A program made the position numbers and the translations under genes. Shown here in pieces: positions 25,800-34,284 of a stretch of 64,000 nt of DNA (its first letter is position 1; each line of letters begins with the position of its first letter). The stretch is from positions 124,001-188,000 of the forward strand of contig DAOUET010000158.1 in NCBI GenBank assembly GCA_034430155.1, in the 5' to 3' direction. This DNA comes from DAOUET01 sp034430155. GTDB taxonomy: Bacteria > Chloroflexota > Anaerolineae > Anaerolineales > UBA4823. The notes beneath the pieces are model-generated. The model saw nothing but the letters and a program-made list of their open reading frames with translations, made no database searches and was not told the origin of the DNA.

Positions 25800-27290
25800 T
25801 TACCGCCACTCCACGTAAAGGGGCATAATAGAAACAGATAATGAAGTTTCATTTGGATAAATTTGGTCCCCAAAAACATCCCAAACGGTCGAGGGCGTTC
25901 CAGGTAAAACCACCTCCACCGTGGTTGGGTGTCCTGAACCATCTGCAGCTCGCGACCACAGCACCCACACGTGTCCGTTGGAATCGAAAAAGTCAAAGCC
26001 GTTTATGCCCGGATATTCTGTTATCACACGGGCAAGCCTTGCATATTGTAGCTTTTCTCTGGCAACCTTAAATACTGTGTAAGCTGGCAGCGGTTCCAGA
26101 CTGGATGAGTCCAGTAAGGAGGTCCCTCGCCAATTCGCTGACAGCGAATACCAGATGTTCGCTTTTAACCCGGCTGCGAGCGCAGTCGCAAAATTTTGAG
26201 CGACGTAATAGGCCTTGGTTGTTTGGAAAGTATTATCCTGGCAATAGCCTTCATTACCGGTTGACCCGCACAGGACAGTCACTTCGGTAGTCATCATCGG
26301 TTTATTCCCGAAACCGTATTTTTCTAAGGTCTTCCTCAAATAGCGAGCCTTGGCTGCCAAAGACGGGCCTTCGTCTGTCCAGCGAGTGCCCCAGGCAGTG
26401 TTTCCATATTCACCAAATCGCTGGTAATAATAATCATAAGAGTGATACGCCACCACGTCAAAATAGTTACCGCCATCATTGACCCCGTGGTGCCTTAAAA
26501 TTCCTTCCAGGTATTTTGATTGGTTGCTGTTACAAACCGCCGGCAATTCAACATTACAAGGCAGCAGCAATCCACCGGTCAATACCTGAACTGCGCTGTT
26601 AGCCTGTTTAATGCGCGCATATATAGCTTCCAGGACATCTGCGAAATATTCGCCACCGAAATAGGGGTCATGCTCATCCCCCCAGCAACCATAAATATTA
26701 TCGGGTTGAATTGAAGGGTGCGATGGGTCAGCATCCGGTTCGTTCCAAATCTGCCAGTATTTGACATTGAATGGAGGGGCGCTGTAACGCTTGACTGCTT
26801 CATACATAAAATTTCCAAATGCTGCCAGCTTGTCCATACGGATGCGTCCGCAGTAGTATCCATCCAGTTCTTGCGCCCAAGGTGGTGTACTTCGCACGAT
26901 CAAGACCAAATTTAAACCCTCTTGGCTGGCGTTGATCATCTCTTGCTCCAAGTCAGTGAGATTACTCCACGTATAGGTCCCTTCGGTTAGCTCGGCATCT
27001 GACCAGTACAAAGCGTTGCGACGCACCCAGGAAGGTGCTGCTGTCACTACCTCCCCCAGTCCATTGTCACTATTGATCTGTTGCATTTCTACGCCAAAGA
27101 CCGTGTTGGAGGGAGAGAAATTCATGGTCAAGGGCAAATATTTAGAGCCGGTTACGGATTCAGCTACTTGCACGGAATTAATTTCCCCGCTTAGTGGTGG
27201 CGAAGCAAACCCGGGTCTTACCAGGAGCTCAATAAAAACGCCAGCGATCAGGATAAATAGGAATGTCCGGGAGATATATTGCTTGAGCAT
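25800..27290 (-). CDS. Secreted GH39/GH5-like glycoside hydrolase homologue
   Basis: 496 aa from ATG 27290 (8 bp after the wzt stop, with AGGGTG as ribosome site; a GTG at 27302 is the longer option). Residues 1 to about 29 are a signal peptide (FLFILIAGVFIELLV...). The motif YLPL stands at 51-54, then a clan GH-A barrel with WQIWNEPDADPSHP (acid/base Glu), VVAYHSYDYYY and MMTTEVTVLCG (probable nucleophile Glu), and a C-terminal beta domain ending with SIMPLYVEWR. Several Cys (CGR, GCWGD, PCNVELPAVC) suggest disulfides in an extracytoplasmic protein. It is paralogous to 24160 in the same order of elements, so a tandem duplication is likely. Substrate unknown. Confidence 0.86.
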   Translation of the reverse strand: MLKQYISRTFLFILIAGVFIELLVRPGFASPPLSGEINSVQVAESVTGSKYLPLTMNFSPSNTVFGVEMQQINSDNGLGEVVTAAPSWVRRNALYWSDAELTEGTYTWSNLTDLEQEMINASQEGLNLVLIVRSTPPWAQELDGYYCGRIRMDKLAAFGNFMYEAVKRYSAPPFNVKYWQIWNEPDADPSHPSIQPDNIYGCWGDEHDPYFGGEYFADVLEAIYARIKQANSAVQVLTGGLLLPCNVELPAVCNSNQSKYLEGILRHHGVNDGGNYFDVVAYHSYDYYYQRFGEYGNTAWGTRWTDEGPSLAAKARYLRKTLEKYGFGNKPMMTTEVTVLCGSTGNEGYCQDNTFQTTKAYYVAQNFATALAAGLKANIWYSLSANWRGTSLLDSSSLEPLPAYTVFKVAREKLQYARLARVITEYPGINGFDFFDSNGHVWVLWSRAADGSGHPTTVEVVLPGTPSTVWDVFGDQIYPNETSLSVSIMPLYVEWR

Positions 27291-27298
27291 AATGGATT

Positions 27299-28093
27299 TC
27301 ACCCTTTCTGGTCTTGCCGATAAGCTTTGATCGCTTCGCTGGACTGACCCAGGAATTTTATCTCTCCATGGTCAAGCCAGGCTGCTCGCCGACACATGCT
27401 TTTAATCACTTGCATATTATGCGATACCAGCAGAATCGAAACCCCTTTGTCTCGAAACTCCTGCATCCGAGCTGCACTCTTCCTCTGGAAGGATTCGTCT
27501 CCTACCGCCAGAACTTCATCCACGATCAGCACATCCGGTTCTACATCCGTAGCCACTGCAAATCCCAGACGAGCCCACATCCCTGAAGAATAAGTGCGTA
27601 AAGGTGCATCGATGAAATCCCACAGCTCGGCAAAATCAACGATGCGGTCGAACTTTTCCTCCATCTGCTTATGGGTAAAGCCCAATAAAGCCCCGTTCAA
27701 AAAAACATTTTCTCGGCCAGTCAATTCCGGGTGAAAACCAGCCCCGAACTCCAATAAAGGTGCCACCCTTCCCTTAACCCAGACCCGGCCTTCGGTGGGG
27801 TGCAGCACGCGTGCCACCAGCTTCAATAAGGTACTTTTACCGGCGCCATTATTCCCAATTATTCCAAAAACTTCTCCTTTTCTTACGCTTAAATATACAT
27901 CTTTTAAGGCTAGAAACGACTGGTGCCTGATTTTTCGCTGTAACCGGCGGATAATGTATTCTTTGAACGTGCCAATCCGTTCACTTGGCACACGATAGCG
28001 CACCGACACATTTTCTAAGCGTACAATTTCGTCTCGGTCGCTCAGGGTTGCCACCTCAGTCTTTTGCCGATCAGATACGATAGGCAAATTCAT
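27299..28093 (-). CDS. wzt: ABC polysaccharide/O-antigen exporter ATPase (Wzt type, without C-terminal glycan-binding domain)
   Basis: 264 aa from ATG 28093, which has GAGGA as ribosome site (the longer TTG frame is unlikely). Seen: Walker A GIIGNNGAGKST, the Q-loop region with PLLEFGAGFHPELTGRENVF, the ABC signature TYSSGMWARLGFA, Walker B DVLIVDEVLAVGDESFQ and the switch His in LLVSHNMQ. The protein stops about 20 residues after the ATPase core, so it lacks the Wzt C-terminal carbohydrate-binding domain; it is of the KpsT/TagH-like short type. It overlaps wzm by 23 bp. Together they form the inner-membrane exporter that moves the lipid-linked glycan across the membrane. Confidence 0.93.
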   Translation of the reverse strand: MNLPIVSDRQKTEVATLSDRDEIVRLENVSVRYRVPSERIGTFKEYIIRRLQRKIRHQSFLALKDVYLSVRKGEVFGIIGNNGAGKSTLLKLVARVLHPTEGRVWVKGRVAPLLEFGAGFHPELTGRENVFLNGALLGFTHKQMEEKFDRIVDFAELWDFIDAPLRTYSSGMWARLGFAVATDVEPDVLIVDEVLAVGDESFQRKSAARMQEFRDKGVSILLVSHNMQVIKSMCRRAAWLDHGEIKFLGQSSEAIKAYRQDQKG

Positions 28094-28904
28094 CTGCTTT
28101 CCTCGTAAAGACCATCCAACCAATAATCAGCACTCCCAAGGATAAACCACCTGCAATAAGGATCTCGGATATTCCCGGCAGGATCCCATCATAAACGGGC
28201 ATCCGGAAGAGGCGGACAAGGTGATACATAGGATTGAGGCGCGCAATCCAAACCCGGTAAGCTTCTGGCAAAATGGATTCTGGGTAAATAATGGGGGTTA
28301 GATACATCCAGGCTGTTAACACGATCTGGTACATCTCGGCTACATCTGTGTAAAATACCGCGATGGCGGAGATAACCAGCCCGGTTCCTAAGGAAAACAT
28401 AGCCAGAAACAAGACCGGTAGCGGCAGGAGAAATATTGGCAGCTTGACGGGTAGACCGGTTGCCACCATTACAATAAGTAGAGGCAAGATTGACAAGACC
28501 ACATTGACAAGACCGGTGCCCACGGCTGAAAGCGCAAACACAGTTCGAGGCACATAGATGCGTTTCAATAAACCCCCACCCCAAACTAGATGCGAGATGG
28601 CTGCATTGGTCGTCTGGGCGAAGAACGTCCATGCGATCAATCCGCTCAAAACGAAGGCTGCATATCCAGGAGTGCTGCCAAAAGCCTTTGAAAACGCGAT
28701 CGACAGTACTAGCATTGTGCCCAATGGATTCAGCATCGTCCAGGCAACCCCTAAAACCGAACGCTTGTATCGGGTCAGGATATCCCTACGCACGATCTGC
28801 ACTACCAGGTCACGATAGCGGAAGATTTCACGCAGCTCATCAAGCGCAACCGAGCCCTGGCGTCTGGAGTCGTAAATTGGGACCCTTTCTGCTTTATTTA
28901 ACAT
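28071..28904 (-). CDS. wzm: ABC-2 polysaccharide export permease (Wzm type)
   Basis: 277 aa. Seen: the cytoplasmic N-terminus FRYRDLVVQIVRRDILTRYKRSVLG that precedes the first span in Wzm/KpsM/TagG proteins, WTMLNPLGTMLVLSIAFSKAF, six hydrophobic segments, and AWMYLTPIIYPESILPE, the ABC2 signature near the fifth span. It forms the membrane channel for the ATPase encoded by the overlapping downstream gene. Upstream are 124 bp without a gene before the GT2 at 29029; no clear promoter was found there, so read-through from the GT2/sulfotransferase genes is likely. Confidence 0.93.
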   Translation of the reverse strand: MLNKAERVPIYDSRRQGSVALDELREIFRYRDLVVQIVRRDILTRYKRSVLGVAWTMLNPLGTMLVLSIAFSKAFGSTPGYAAFVLSGLIAWTFFAQTTNAAISHLVWGGGLLKRIYVPRTVFALSAVGTGLVNVVLSILPLLIVMVATGLPVKLPIFLLPLPVLFLAMFSLGTGLVISAIAVFYTDVAEMYQIVLTAWMYLTPIIYPESILPEAYRVWIARLNPMYHLVRLFRMPVYDGILPGISEILIAGGLSLGVLIIGWMVFTRKADEFAYRI

Positions 28905-29028
28905 ATTTGCTCGATACCTATCTGTATTAACGAATCTTCGATCAAAATAGCTTTCCTTTAAATCTGGGTATTATTGAGTAACACCTCTCACATTTGCAAC
29001 CTTGAGGCAAATAGCTGTTACCTCATAA

Positions 29029-29850
29029 TTACAGGAAATTATTCGGCAACATTGCCACCACACCAACCAGTAAAAACATCAACCATCGCCTCAGCCAAAG
29101 GCGCAGGCGCATAGGCAATGGAGCGTAAACCCCCTGGCGTAGCCATGCTTTCAAGACGATCCACGAGAACCATCCTCCACCCTCACGGCGGTGTACTCGC
29201 AACATCTCAGGCCAACACCGCTCGTCAGCTCCAACTGATTTTGCATCACCATGTAAGCGAAAGTTCGCCCACAAGCGTGAATGATAGTGCAATCTTGTGA
29301 TTCGCGCAAGCCGCACCCATAAATCAAAATCCATGGCAAAATAAAAGGTTGGGTCCAATGGTCCAACGGCTTGCCATAAATGGGCGCGAAAAAAAGCAGC
29401 TTGTTGTGGAATGTGTACAAAACCGCGCCGTAAACGTCGGTAATCTGTCTGGCGTGCCGGAAAGCGACCAATCACCTCTCCATTTTCGTCAATTAGATTT
29501 ACATCTCCGTAAACCATCCCTGTTTCTTTATGGCTCTGTAAAAAAGCCACTGCCTCAGAGACCGCACCTGGCAAATAAGTATCATCCGAATTTAACCAGC
29601 CAAAGATGTCACCTTTGGCACCCGCGAATCCCTTGTTGATCGCATCTGTTTGACCCTGATCCGGTTCTGACACCCACCAGGACAAACGGTCGGCATGTCG
29701 TCGGATAACCTCCAAGCTACCATCGCTTGATCCCCCGTCCACGATGATATATTCCAGGGATGGATAATCTTGACCCAATACCGATTGGATCGCCTCCTCC
29801 AGGAATTTTGCCTGGTTATAGGATGGAGTAACGATTGAAACGAGAGGCAT
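29029..29850 (-). CDS. GT2 glycosyltransferase
   Basis: 273 aa starting at the ATG 29850 (MPLVSIVTPSYNQ); a GTG at 29859 is possible. Seen: YIIVDGGSSDGSLEVI, WWVSEPDQGQTDAINKGF, and WLNSDDTYLPGAV with the DXD. The C-terminal 60 residues are basic and hydrophobic (LWLRRWLMFLLVGVVAML), so the enzyme is probably membrane-attached. The first 110 residues are closely similar to the GT2 at 30788, indicating a gene duplication around the sulfotransferase that lies between them. The sugar transferred is unknown. Confidence 0.92.
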   Translation of the reverse strand: MPLVSIVTPSYNQAKFLEEAIQSVLGQDYPSLEYIIVDGGSSDGSLEVIRRHADRLSWWVSEPDQGQTDAINKGFAGAKGDIFGWLNSDDTYLPGAVSEAVAFLQSHKETGMVYGDVNLIDENGEVIGRFPARQTDYRRLRRGFVHIPQQAAFFRAHLWQAVGPLDPTFYFAMDFDLWVRLARITRLHYHSRLWANFRLHGDAKSVGADERCWPEMLRVHRREGGGWFSWIVLKAWLRQGVYAPLPMRLRLWLRRWLMFLLVGVVAMLPNNFL

Positions 29851-29862
29851 TCCTTCCACGGA

Positions 29863-30801
29863 TCATTCCCATTCATCAGTAGAGTAATATCGACAGGCAA
29901 CATCTTCGGTCAAATCCCGAATTCGTTCAATGTCGCAATCACTCAATCGTTTCTTCCAATTATTCAGGCTGGCACGACTATCCAAGCGAACAGAATATTT
30001 GGATTGGTCCGGATTCTCTTGGGGGTTAGCGGTACTGCTGAATTTTAGGATAGTATGCGCTTCCCTTTGAGTGAATTCTAATCCGATCACCGCATAAATT
30101 TTTCGATACCCCTCCACGGGATCAATCGATAAATCTTCATGCCGTACAACTTGGAGCCGGGGGAATCTATCCTTGAATTGTGCAACTACGCCGTAGATGA
30201 TCCGCCAGATCAAACAGCTTTGGGCCAGCAGGTCATCGGGTTTGGTAAGCATTTGTTCCATTTCAGCCCGGTAAGGCTCTAACCAGTCTCTCATCAAAAG
30301 CGGTTGCCCAAGTAGATCAGCAAAATCGAAGGGCCATTTTAGGCGCATCAAACTGCTTGTAAAGGCCGCCGGGTGCCTCACCGTGATCACCACGGAGCAT
30401 CCCAGCCTTTGTGCAAACCAGCCAATAGAAAAGACTGCGAAGGGATCCTTGAGCAAAGGAATCTGGCGGAGAATACGTCCCACCAGAAAGGTGCTCCAAT
30501 CGCGGCCCATTCGAAAAATATCTTTGCGAGACTCGAGGGACCGTATTTCTCTGTAAAGATGATATCGAAGATCGATTGTGTCCTGCAATGCAGCTAGAAA
30601 TTCGTTTTCATTGTCCCCACAAATATATGTGTACCAGTGCTTTACCGCTGCTCTCATCACACCGGGCCGGTGCAAGACGTTCAGCGGCTCGCTTATATAC
30701 GCTACCTTAGGGCTGGCCGCCAACATTTTCCCCACCCAGGAAGTACCTGAGCGATGTGCGCCTGTAACCAGGATCGCTGGTAATTCGTTATTTATCACCA
30801 T
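29863..30801 (-). CDS. PAPS-dependent sulfotransferase
   Basis: 312 aa. Seen: the 5'-phosphosulfate-binding loop VTGAHRSGTSWVGKML (13-28) and the 3'-phosphate region SVVITVRHPAAFTSSLMRLKW, followed by VVRHEDLSIDPVEGYRKIY. This pattern is that of the Sulfotransfer_1/3 families. Known for the family: it transfers sulfate from PAPS to a carbohydrate hydroxyl or amino group. It lies between two paralogous GT2 genes (14 bp overlap upstream, 12 bp gap downstream), so it presumably sulfates the sugar that one of them adds. PAPS would come from the bifunctional enzyme at 45694. It is divergent from the three other sulfotransferases of the window. Confidence 0.88.
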   Translation of the reverse strand: MVINNELPAILVTGAHRSGTSWVGKMLAASPKVAYISEPLNVLHRPGVMRAAVKHWYTYICGDNENEFLAALQDTIDLRYHLYREIRSLESRKDIFRMGRDWSTFLVGRILRQIPLLKDPFAVFSIGWFAQRLGCSVVITVRHPAAFTSSLMRLKWPFDFADLLGQPLLMRDWLEPYRAEMEQMLTKPDDLLAQSCLIWRIIYGVVAQFKDRFPRLQVVRHEDLSIDPVEGYRKIYAVIGLEFTQREAHTILKFSSTANPQENPDQSKYSVRLDSRASLNNWKKRLSDCDIERIRDLTEDVACRYYSTDEWE

Positions 30802-31789
30802 CTAAGCACAGCCCTGGCCAACCCTTCAACCCAGAGAAATCGCCTAGGTTTGGCCTCCGGTTCCGGTTATACCAATAGTACCAGTTCGCCAGGTAACCCC
30901 CACCCAGTAAGTCTAACAGGGCGTAAATCATCCTGTGCCAATGCTGGAGAGCAAAGCCGGGCTTTGCTAATATCGCCTGCCAATAAGCTTTGAGGGCTTC
31001 AAACGATCGTCCCCCATCGAGCAAATAACGAGCATTCAAACGGTGCGCTCCAGATAATACCTGTCGATGGTTCTCTTCGAGAAGGGCGGCTAAAGCCGGT
31101 TGAGATTGCATCCACGTCAGGATGCGAAATGCTTCCTGGCCAAAACCCCCTGCCTGTGCCACGTTTTTCGCTGCCGAATGGTGCCTTGCGGCTGCCCAAA
31201 CTTCCGCCACATGTGCTATAGGGGCTCGAGCAGCTATCCGTAGCCACAAATGGTGATCGAGCAGAAAATGGTAAGAGCTATCCAACAAACCTACCTGATC
31301 CAAAGTGCTCCTTCGCATGAATACCGCCGGCTGGCAGATGATACGGTATCCCATCAAATTGGCTAAATCCCAATCTGGAAAAACCAGCTGGTTGAGCGCT
31401 TGACCGCGTGCATCAATGGTTATGGCATTTCCATAAGTCATACCTAAATCCGGGTTGGCCTGAAGAGCTCTGACTGCACCGGTCACAGCACCGGGAAGGT
31501 AGAGGTCATCCGAATTTAACCATGCCACTACTTCGCCATGTGCCCTCAAAAACCCTTTATTTATCGCTTCCGCTTGCCCGGAATCGGCTTCTGATACCCA
31601 CCACGCCAGTCTGTCAGCGTATTTCCGGATAATTTCAACGCTGCCATCGGTTGAACCCCCATCAACTACTAAATATTCGATGGCCCCATAATCCTGCTGG
31701 AGTACCGAACGCAGGCTGAATTCTATGTAAGAGGCTTGATTGAATGAGGGTGTGACGATCGTGACAAGCGGTTGGTTTTTTGTAATCAT
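30788..31789 (-). CDS. GT2 glycosyltransferase
   Basis: 333 aa: QPLVTIVTPSFNQASYI, YLVVDGGSTDGSVEII, WWVSEADSGQAEAINKGF, AWLNSDDLYLPGAV (DXD) and LLDHHLWLRIAARAP. The catalytic half aligns by eye with the 29029 GT2 over its whole length; the C-terminal half is longer. It overlaps the sulfotransferase start by 14 bp. A helical C-terminal part (SFEALKAYWQAILAKP) resembles an acceptor-binding or oligomerisation helix. Substrate unknown. Confidence 0.92.
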   Translation of the reverse strand: MITKNQPLVTIVTPSFNQASYIEFSLRSVLQQDYGAIEYLVVDGGSTDGSVEIIRKYADRLAWWVSEADSGQAEAINKGFLRAHGEVVAWLNSDDLYLPGAVTGAVRALQANPDLGMTYGNAITIDARGQALNQLVFPDWDLANLMGYRIICQPAVFMRRSTLDQVGLLDSSYHFLLDHHLWLRIAARAPIAHVAEVWAAARHHSAAKNVAQAGGFGQEAFRILTWMQSQPALAALLEENHRQVLSGAHRLNARYLLDGGRSFEALKAYWQAILAKPGFALQHWHRMIYALLDLLGGGYLANWYYWYNRNRRPNLGDFSGLKGWPGLCLDGDK

Positions 31790-31831
31790 CCCGACCCTAT
31801 TGGCTGGAGAATCCCGGTTACACGTAAGCAG

Positions 31832-33352
31832 CTATTTGATTGGGTGGTGCAAATCAAAAATGATATACCCATCACCTTGATCGTAAACGGCATAGTTATC
31901 GTAAAGCAATTCTTTCAACTCCGGCTGTTTGTTCAACTGGTTCATTAAAGTCACCAGGAAATAATCCTTATTCCCCGTAATTTCCTTGAACCAATTCTGG
32001 ACATCGATAGGGGCGCCACCTCTCAGCTCCCTGTATTTTTCGAGATGACCGCTGGGCAACCAGACTTGCGGAGTGATCCAACCGTAATAAGCCAGACGGT
32101 TTCCATAATCGTGGGTCAAAGCGACTACCGAGGAATTTCTACCCAGGGTATCAGCGATTTCTTGCCAGTATGCGGGTTCATTCCGATAATTGTTGCGCAC
32201 CAATTCGACCCTCACATCCCAAACCTTAACTGAAATACCAAATAACAGCAACCCCAGAAATCCAACCCTGACCAGCCAAGCTGGTTTTAAATTAACCAGC
32301 TCTCTCAATCCTCGCCAGGCTAAAGGGGCTATTGTGATCGCAACAATGGGTATTAATGGTAGTTGATAATATGAGTGTGTATTTATATGATAAGGAAATG
32401 TCATACCATACAATAGATATCCCCCCCATAAACCCACCCCGAAGGCGCGTTGATCTGGCCTGGAGAATAAAAACAGCCCAAAAATCCCGCCCATGATCGC
32501 TCCAAAACCAATCAGATTGCTGGCCGTCTGCACCCACCTAACATAGAATGCAGGGTCCAACCACATTTCTGGGAAAAACCGGCCTTCAAACTGGCTCTCT
32601 AACGAGCCCAATATGAAGACCCCGTAAAAGTGATAGGTAATCATTGGCAAGATGGCCAGCGCCCCAACCACCCATACCTGAGGGTTGCTGGCTGCCCGGC
32701 GTAATCCCTTGCTTAATAATACCAACGCGAGAAACCCGGCGAGAACGGGGAAAAGCGCTACTGCCTTTACAAACAATGCCAATCCAGCCAGTCCACCTGC
32801 CAGCCAGGCAGATTTCCAGCTACCCAACCGGTGCCATCGGTAAATCGCCCACAAAGCCAGTATGATCATCATTACCATCAACGGATCTGGCTGAAAGCTA
32901 CGGCTGGCGATGATCCCAAACGGTAAAAATAAGTAATAAGCCAGCGCGATCACCCCACCATCTGCAGAAGTCATATCCTGCACCAGCTTGAAGAGCGCTA
33001 CCCCGCCAATTAACCAGAAGAGGGAAGCGTAGATGCGCGCCACCCAAACAGGATCGGAACCGATCAGGCCATAAGTCCAGGCCACCAACCCTTCGAGGAT
33101 TGGTGGCTCGATTAAATTATAGCTGCCAAGTTGCTCGGCAGCGAGTTGCTGCTTCCATTGCGGTGCCGAGGGGAGATGTTCAAAGTACATATCCCGTGCG
33201 ATGATGGCTGAACGCAATTGCCGGGTGGGATGAAAATCTAACGGTTGGTCTGTTAAATCATATAGGCGGATGCCTAATCCTAGGGTAAACATAAAAAATA
33301 AGAGTGCCCTCAACAGAATTGGAGACCGACCTAAAAAGGAATCTTGTTCCAC
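31832..33352 (-). CDS. GT39/ArnT-like membrane glycosyltransferase (GT-C)
   Basis: 506 aa, GTG start at 33352 with weak ribosome site. A first span (ALLFFMFTLGLGIRLY) leads into DLTDQPLDFHPTRQLRSAIIARDMYF, the GT-C first-loop motif with an Asp before a His and Arg. About ten more membrane segments follow (LFWLIGGVALFKLV, GIIASRSFQPDPLMVMMIIL), then a soluble C-terminal tail of about 110 residues. The FxxDP in the second loop is typical of the dolichyl/undecaprenyl-phosphate-sugar-using enzymes. A role in adding a sugar outside the membrane is an inference. It stands between a GT2 (42 bp) and the DUF115 gene (107 bp). Confidence 0.88.
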   Translation of the reverse strand: MEQDSFLGRSPILLRALLFFMFTLGLGIRLYDLTDQPLDFHPTRQLRSAIIARDMYFEHLPSAPQWKQQLAAEQLGSYNLIEPPILEGLVAWTYGLIGSDPVWVARIYASLFWLIGGVALFKLVQDMTSADGGVIALAYYLFLPFGIIASRSFQPDPLMVMMIILALWAIYRWHRLGSWKSAWLAGGLAGLALFVKAVALFPVLAGFLALVLLSKGLRRAASNPQVWVVGALAILPMITYHFYGVFILGSLESQFEGRFFPEMWLDPAFYVRWVQTASNLIGFGAIMGGIFGLFLFSRPDQRAFGVGLWGGYLLYGMTFPYHINTHSYYQLPLIPIVAITIAPLAWRGLRELVNLKPAWLVRVGFLGLLLFGISVKVWDVRVELVRNNYRNEPAYWQEIADTLGRNSSVVALTHDYGNRLAYYGWITPQVWLPSGHLEKYRELRGGAPIDVQNWFKEITGNKDYFLVTLMNQLNKQPELKELLYDNYAVYDQGDGYIIFDLHHPIK

Positions 33353-33459
33353 AGCTGGTATTTACGACTCCGATGCTTTAGTTTAGAAAGAAGCTGATTC
33401 GGGATGAAACTAATGACCATCAAGAAAGCATGGCGAAACTCCCTAATCCCGAACCCGAG

Positions 33460-34284
33460 CTAAAATAACGTATCGTAAGCGACCTTTGGAAACACCTTGA
33501 GTTTCCCTCCAATGGTCGCATCCAACACCTGTCGCCCGTCTTGGGAGAAAACCTGGCGTGCCATTTGGTAAGCTCGTTCAGATGTCTCCAGATCAGGTAA
33601 TTGCCAGCGAAATCCCTTGCCAAAATAACGGTCGTCAAAATGATCCTTGTCATCGCCTTGCGAGAGCACTGCGGTATTGGGTTTCCCCTTCGTGCTGAAA
33701 TTGTGATCTACCCCAACCAGAATGACCCGCTCAAAGCCCATGTGATAAGCTAGCTGTAAAGCCACATAAGTTACAGTTGCCCCCTCCCAAAGGCGCTGGC
33801 GGGCATCTCGGGCGAATTTTGGACCACTATAGGTGGTATGCAAGAAGATTGTGTCGTCGGCCGGTCGCAAGAGGGATCGGGCTCGCCAAGATAAGAACTT
33901 TGGAATCGGTAAATCACGGATCTCCTGCGCACATTGCTCAATCACCAGGTCGTTGACAGAGAGAAAATATGTGGTCTTGAAACCGAGTTCCGGGAATAAA
34001 AGATAAATCCGATTCATCCCAAAGGTATATTCTCCCCGGAGTTGGGAGAGTTTAGTGTGTTTAAGGCTGGGACCATTTCCCAGAATAAAGCAGCGTTGGC
34101 CTCGGTGCGCATCCTTTAGAGCCGTTAAACGGCGCATGCTATCTCGCCGCCAGGGGTGAAAAGTGGCTGAAGGCCACTGGGAAGCCCGCAATATCCGGTA
34201 CCAACCAGATCGGCCAACTTCCCAGACTGGAGCGGGTAAGATCCGTTTGAGCGCAGACTTATATCTCACTTCTGTTTGGCTCAT
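33460..34284 (-). CDS. DUF115/GT42-like protein, candidate nonulosonate (sialyl-type) transferase
   Basis: 274 aa. Seen: CFILGNGPSLKHTKLSQL at about 65-82, MNRIYLLFPELGFKTTYFLSVND, GATVTYVALQLAYHMGFERVILVGVDHNF at about 170-198. The GNGPSLK loop, the N-R/N-x-Y step and the G-x-D after a strand are shared by DUF115/MAF flagellin glycosyltransferases, which add pseudaminic or legionaminic acid, and by the GT42 sialyltransferases (CstI/II). It ends a cassette headed by a CMP-sugar synthetase-like gene, with a 4 bp overlap to the SDR upstream. I therefore infer that it transfers the CMP-activated product of this cassette. A non-catalytic DUF115 role (for example pterin-related as in MptE) is possible but does not fit the context. 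Confidence 0.7.
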   Translation of the reverse strand: MSQTEVRYKSALKRILPAPVWEVGRSGWYRILRASQWPSATFHPWRRDSMRRLTALKDAHRGQRCFILGNGPSLKHTKLSQLRGEYTFGMNRIYLLFPELGFKTTYFLSVNDLVIEQCAQEIRDLPIPKFLSWRARSLLRPADDTIFLHTTYSGPKFARDARQRLWEGATVTYVALQLAYHMGFERVILVGVDHNFSTKGKPNTAVLSQGDDKDHFDDRYFGKGFRWQLPDLETSERAYQMARQVFSQDGRQVLDATIGGKLKVFPKVAYDTLF

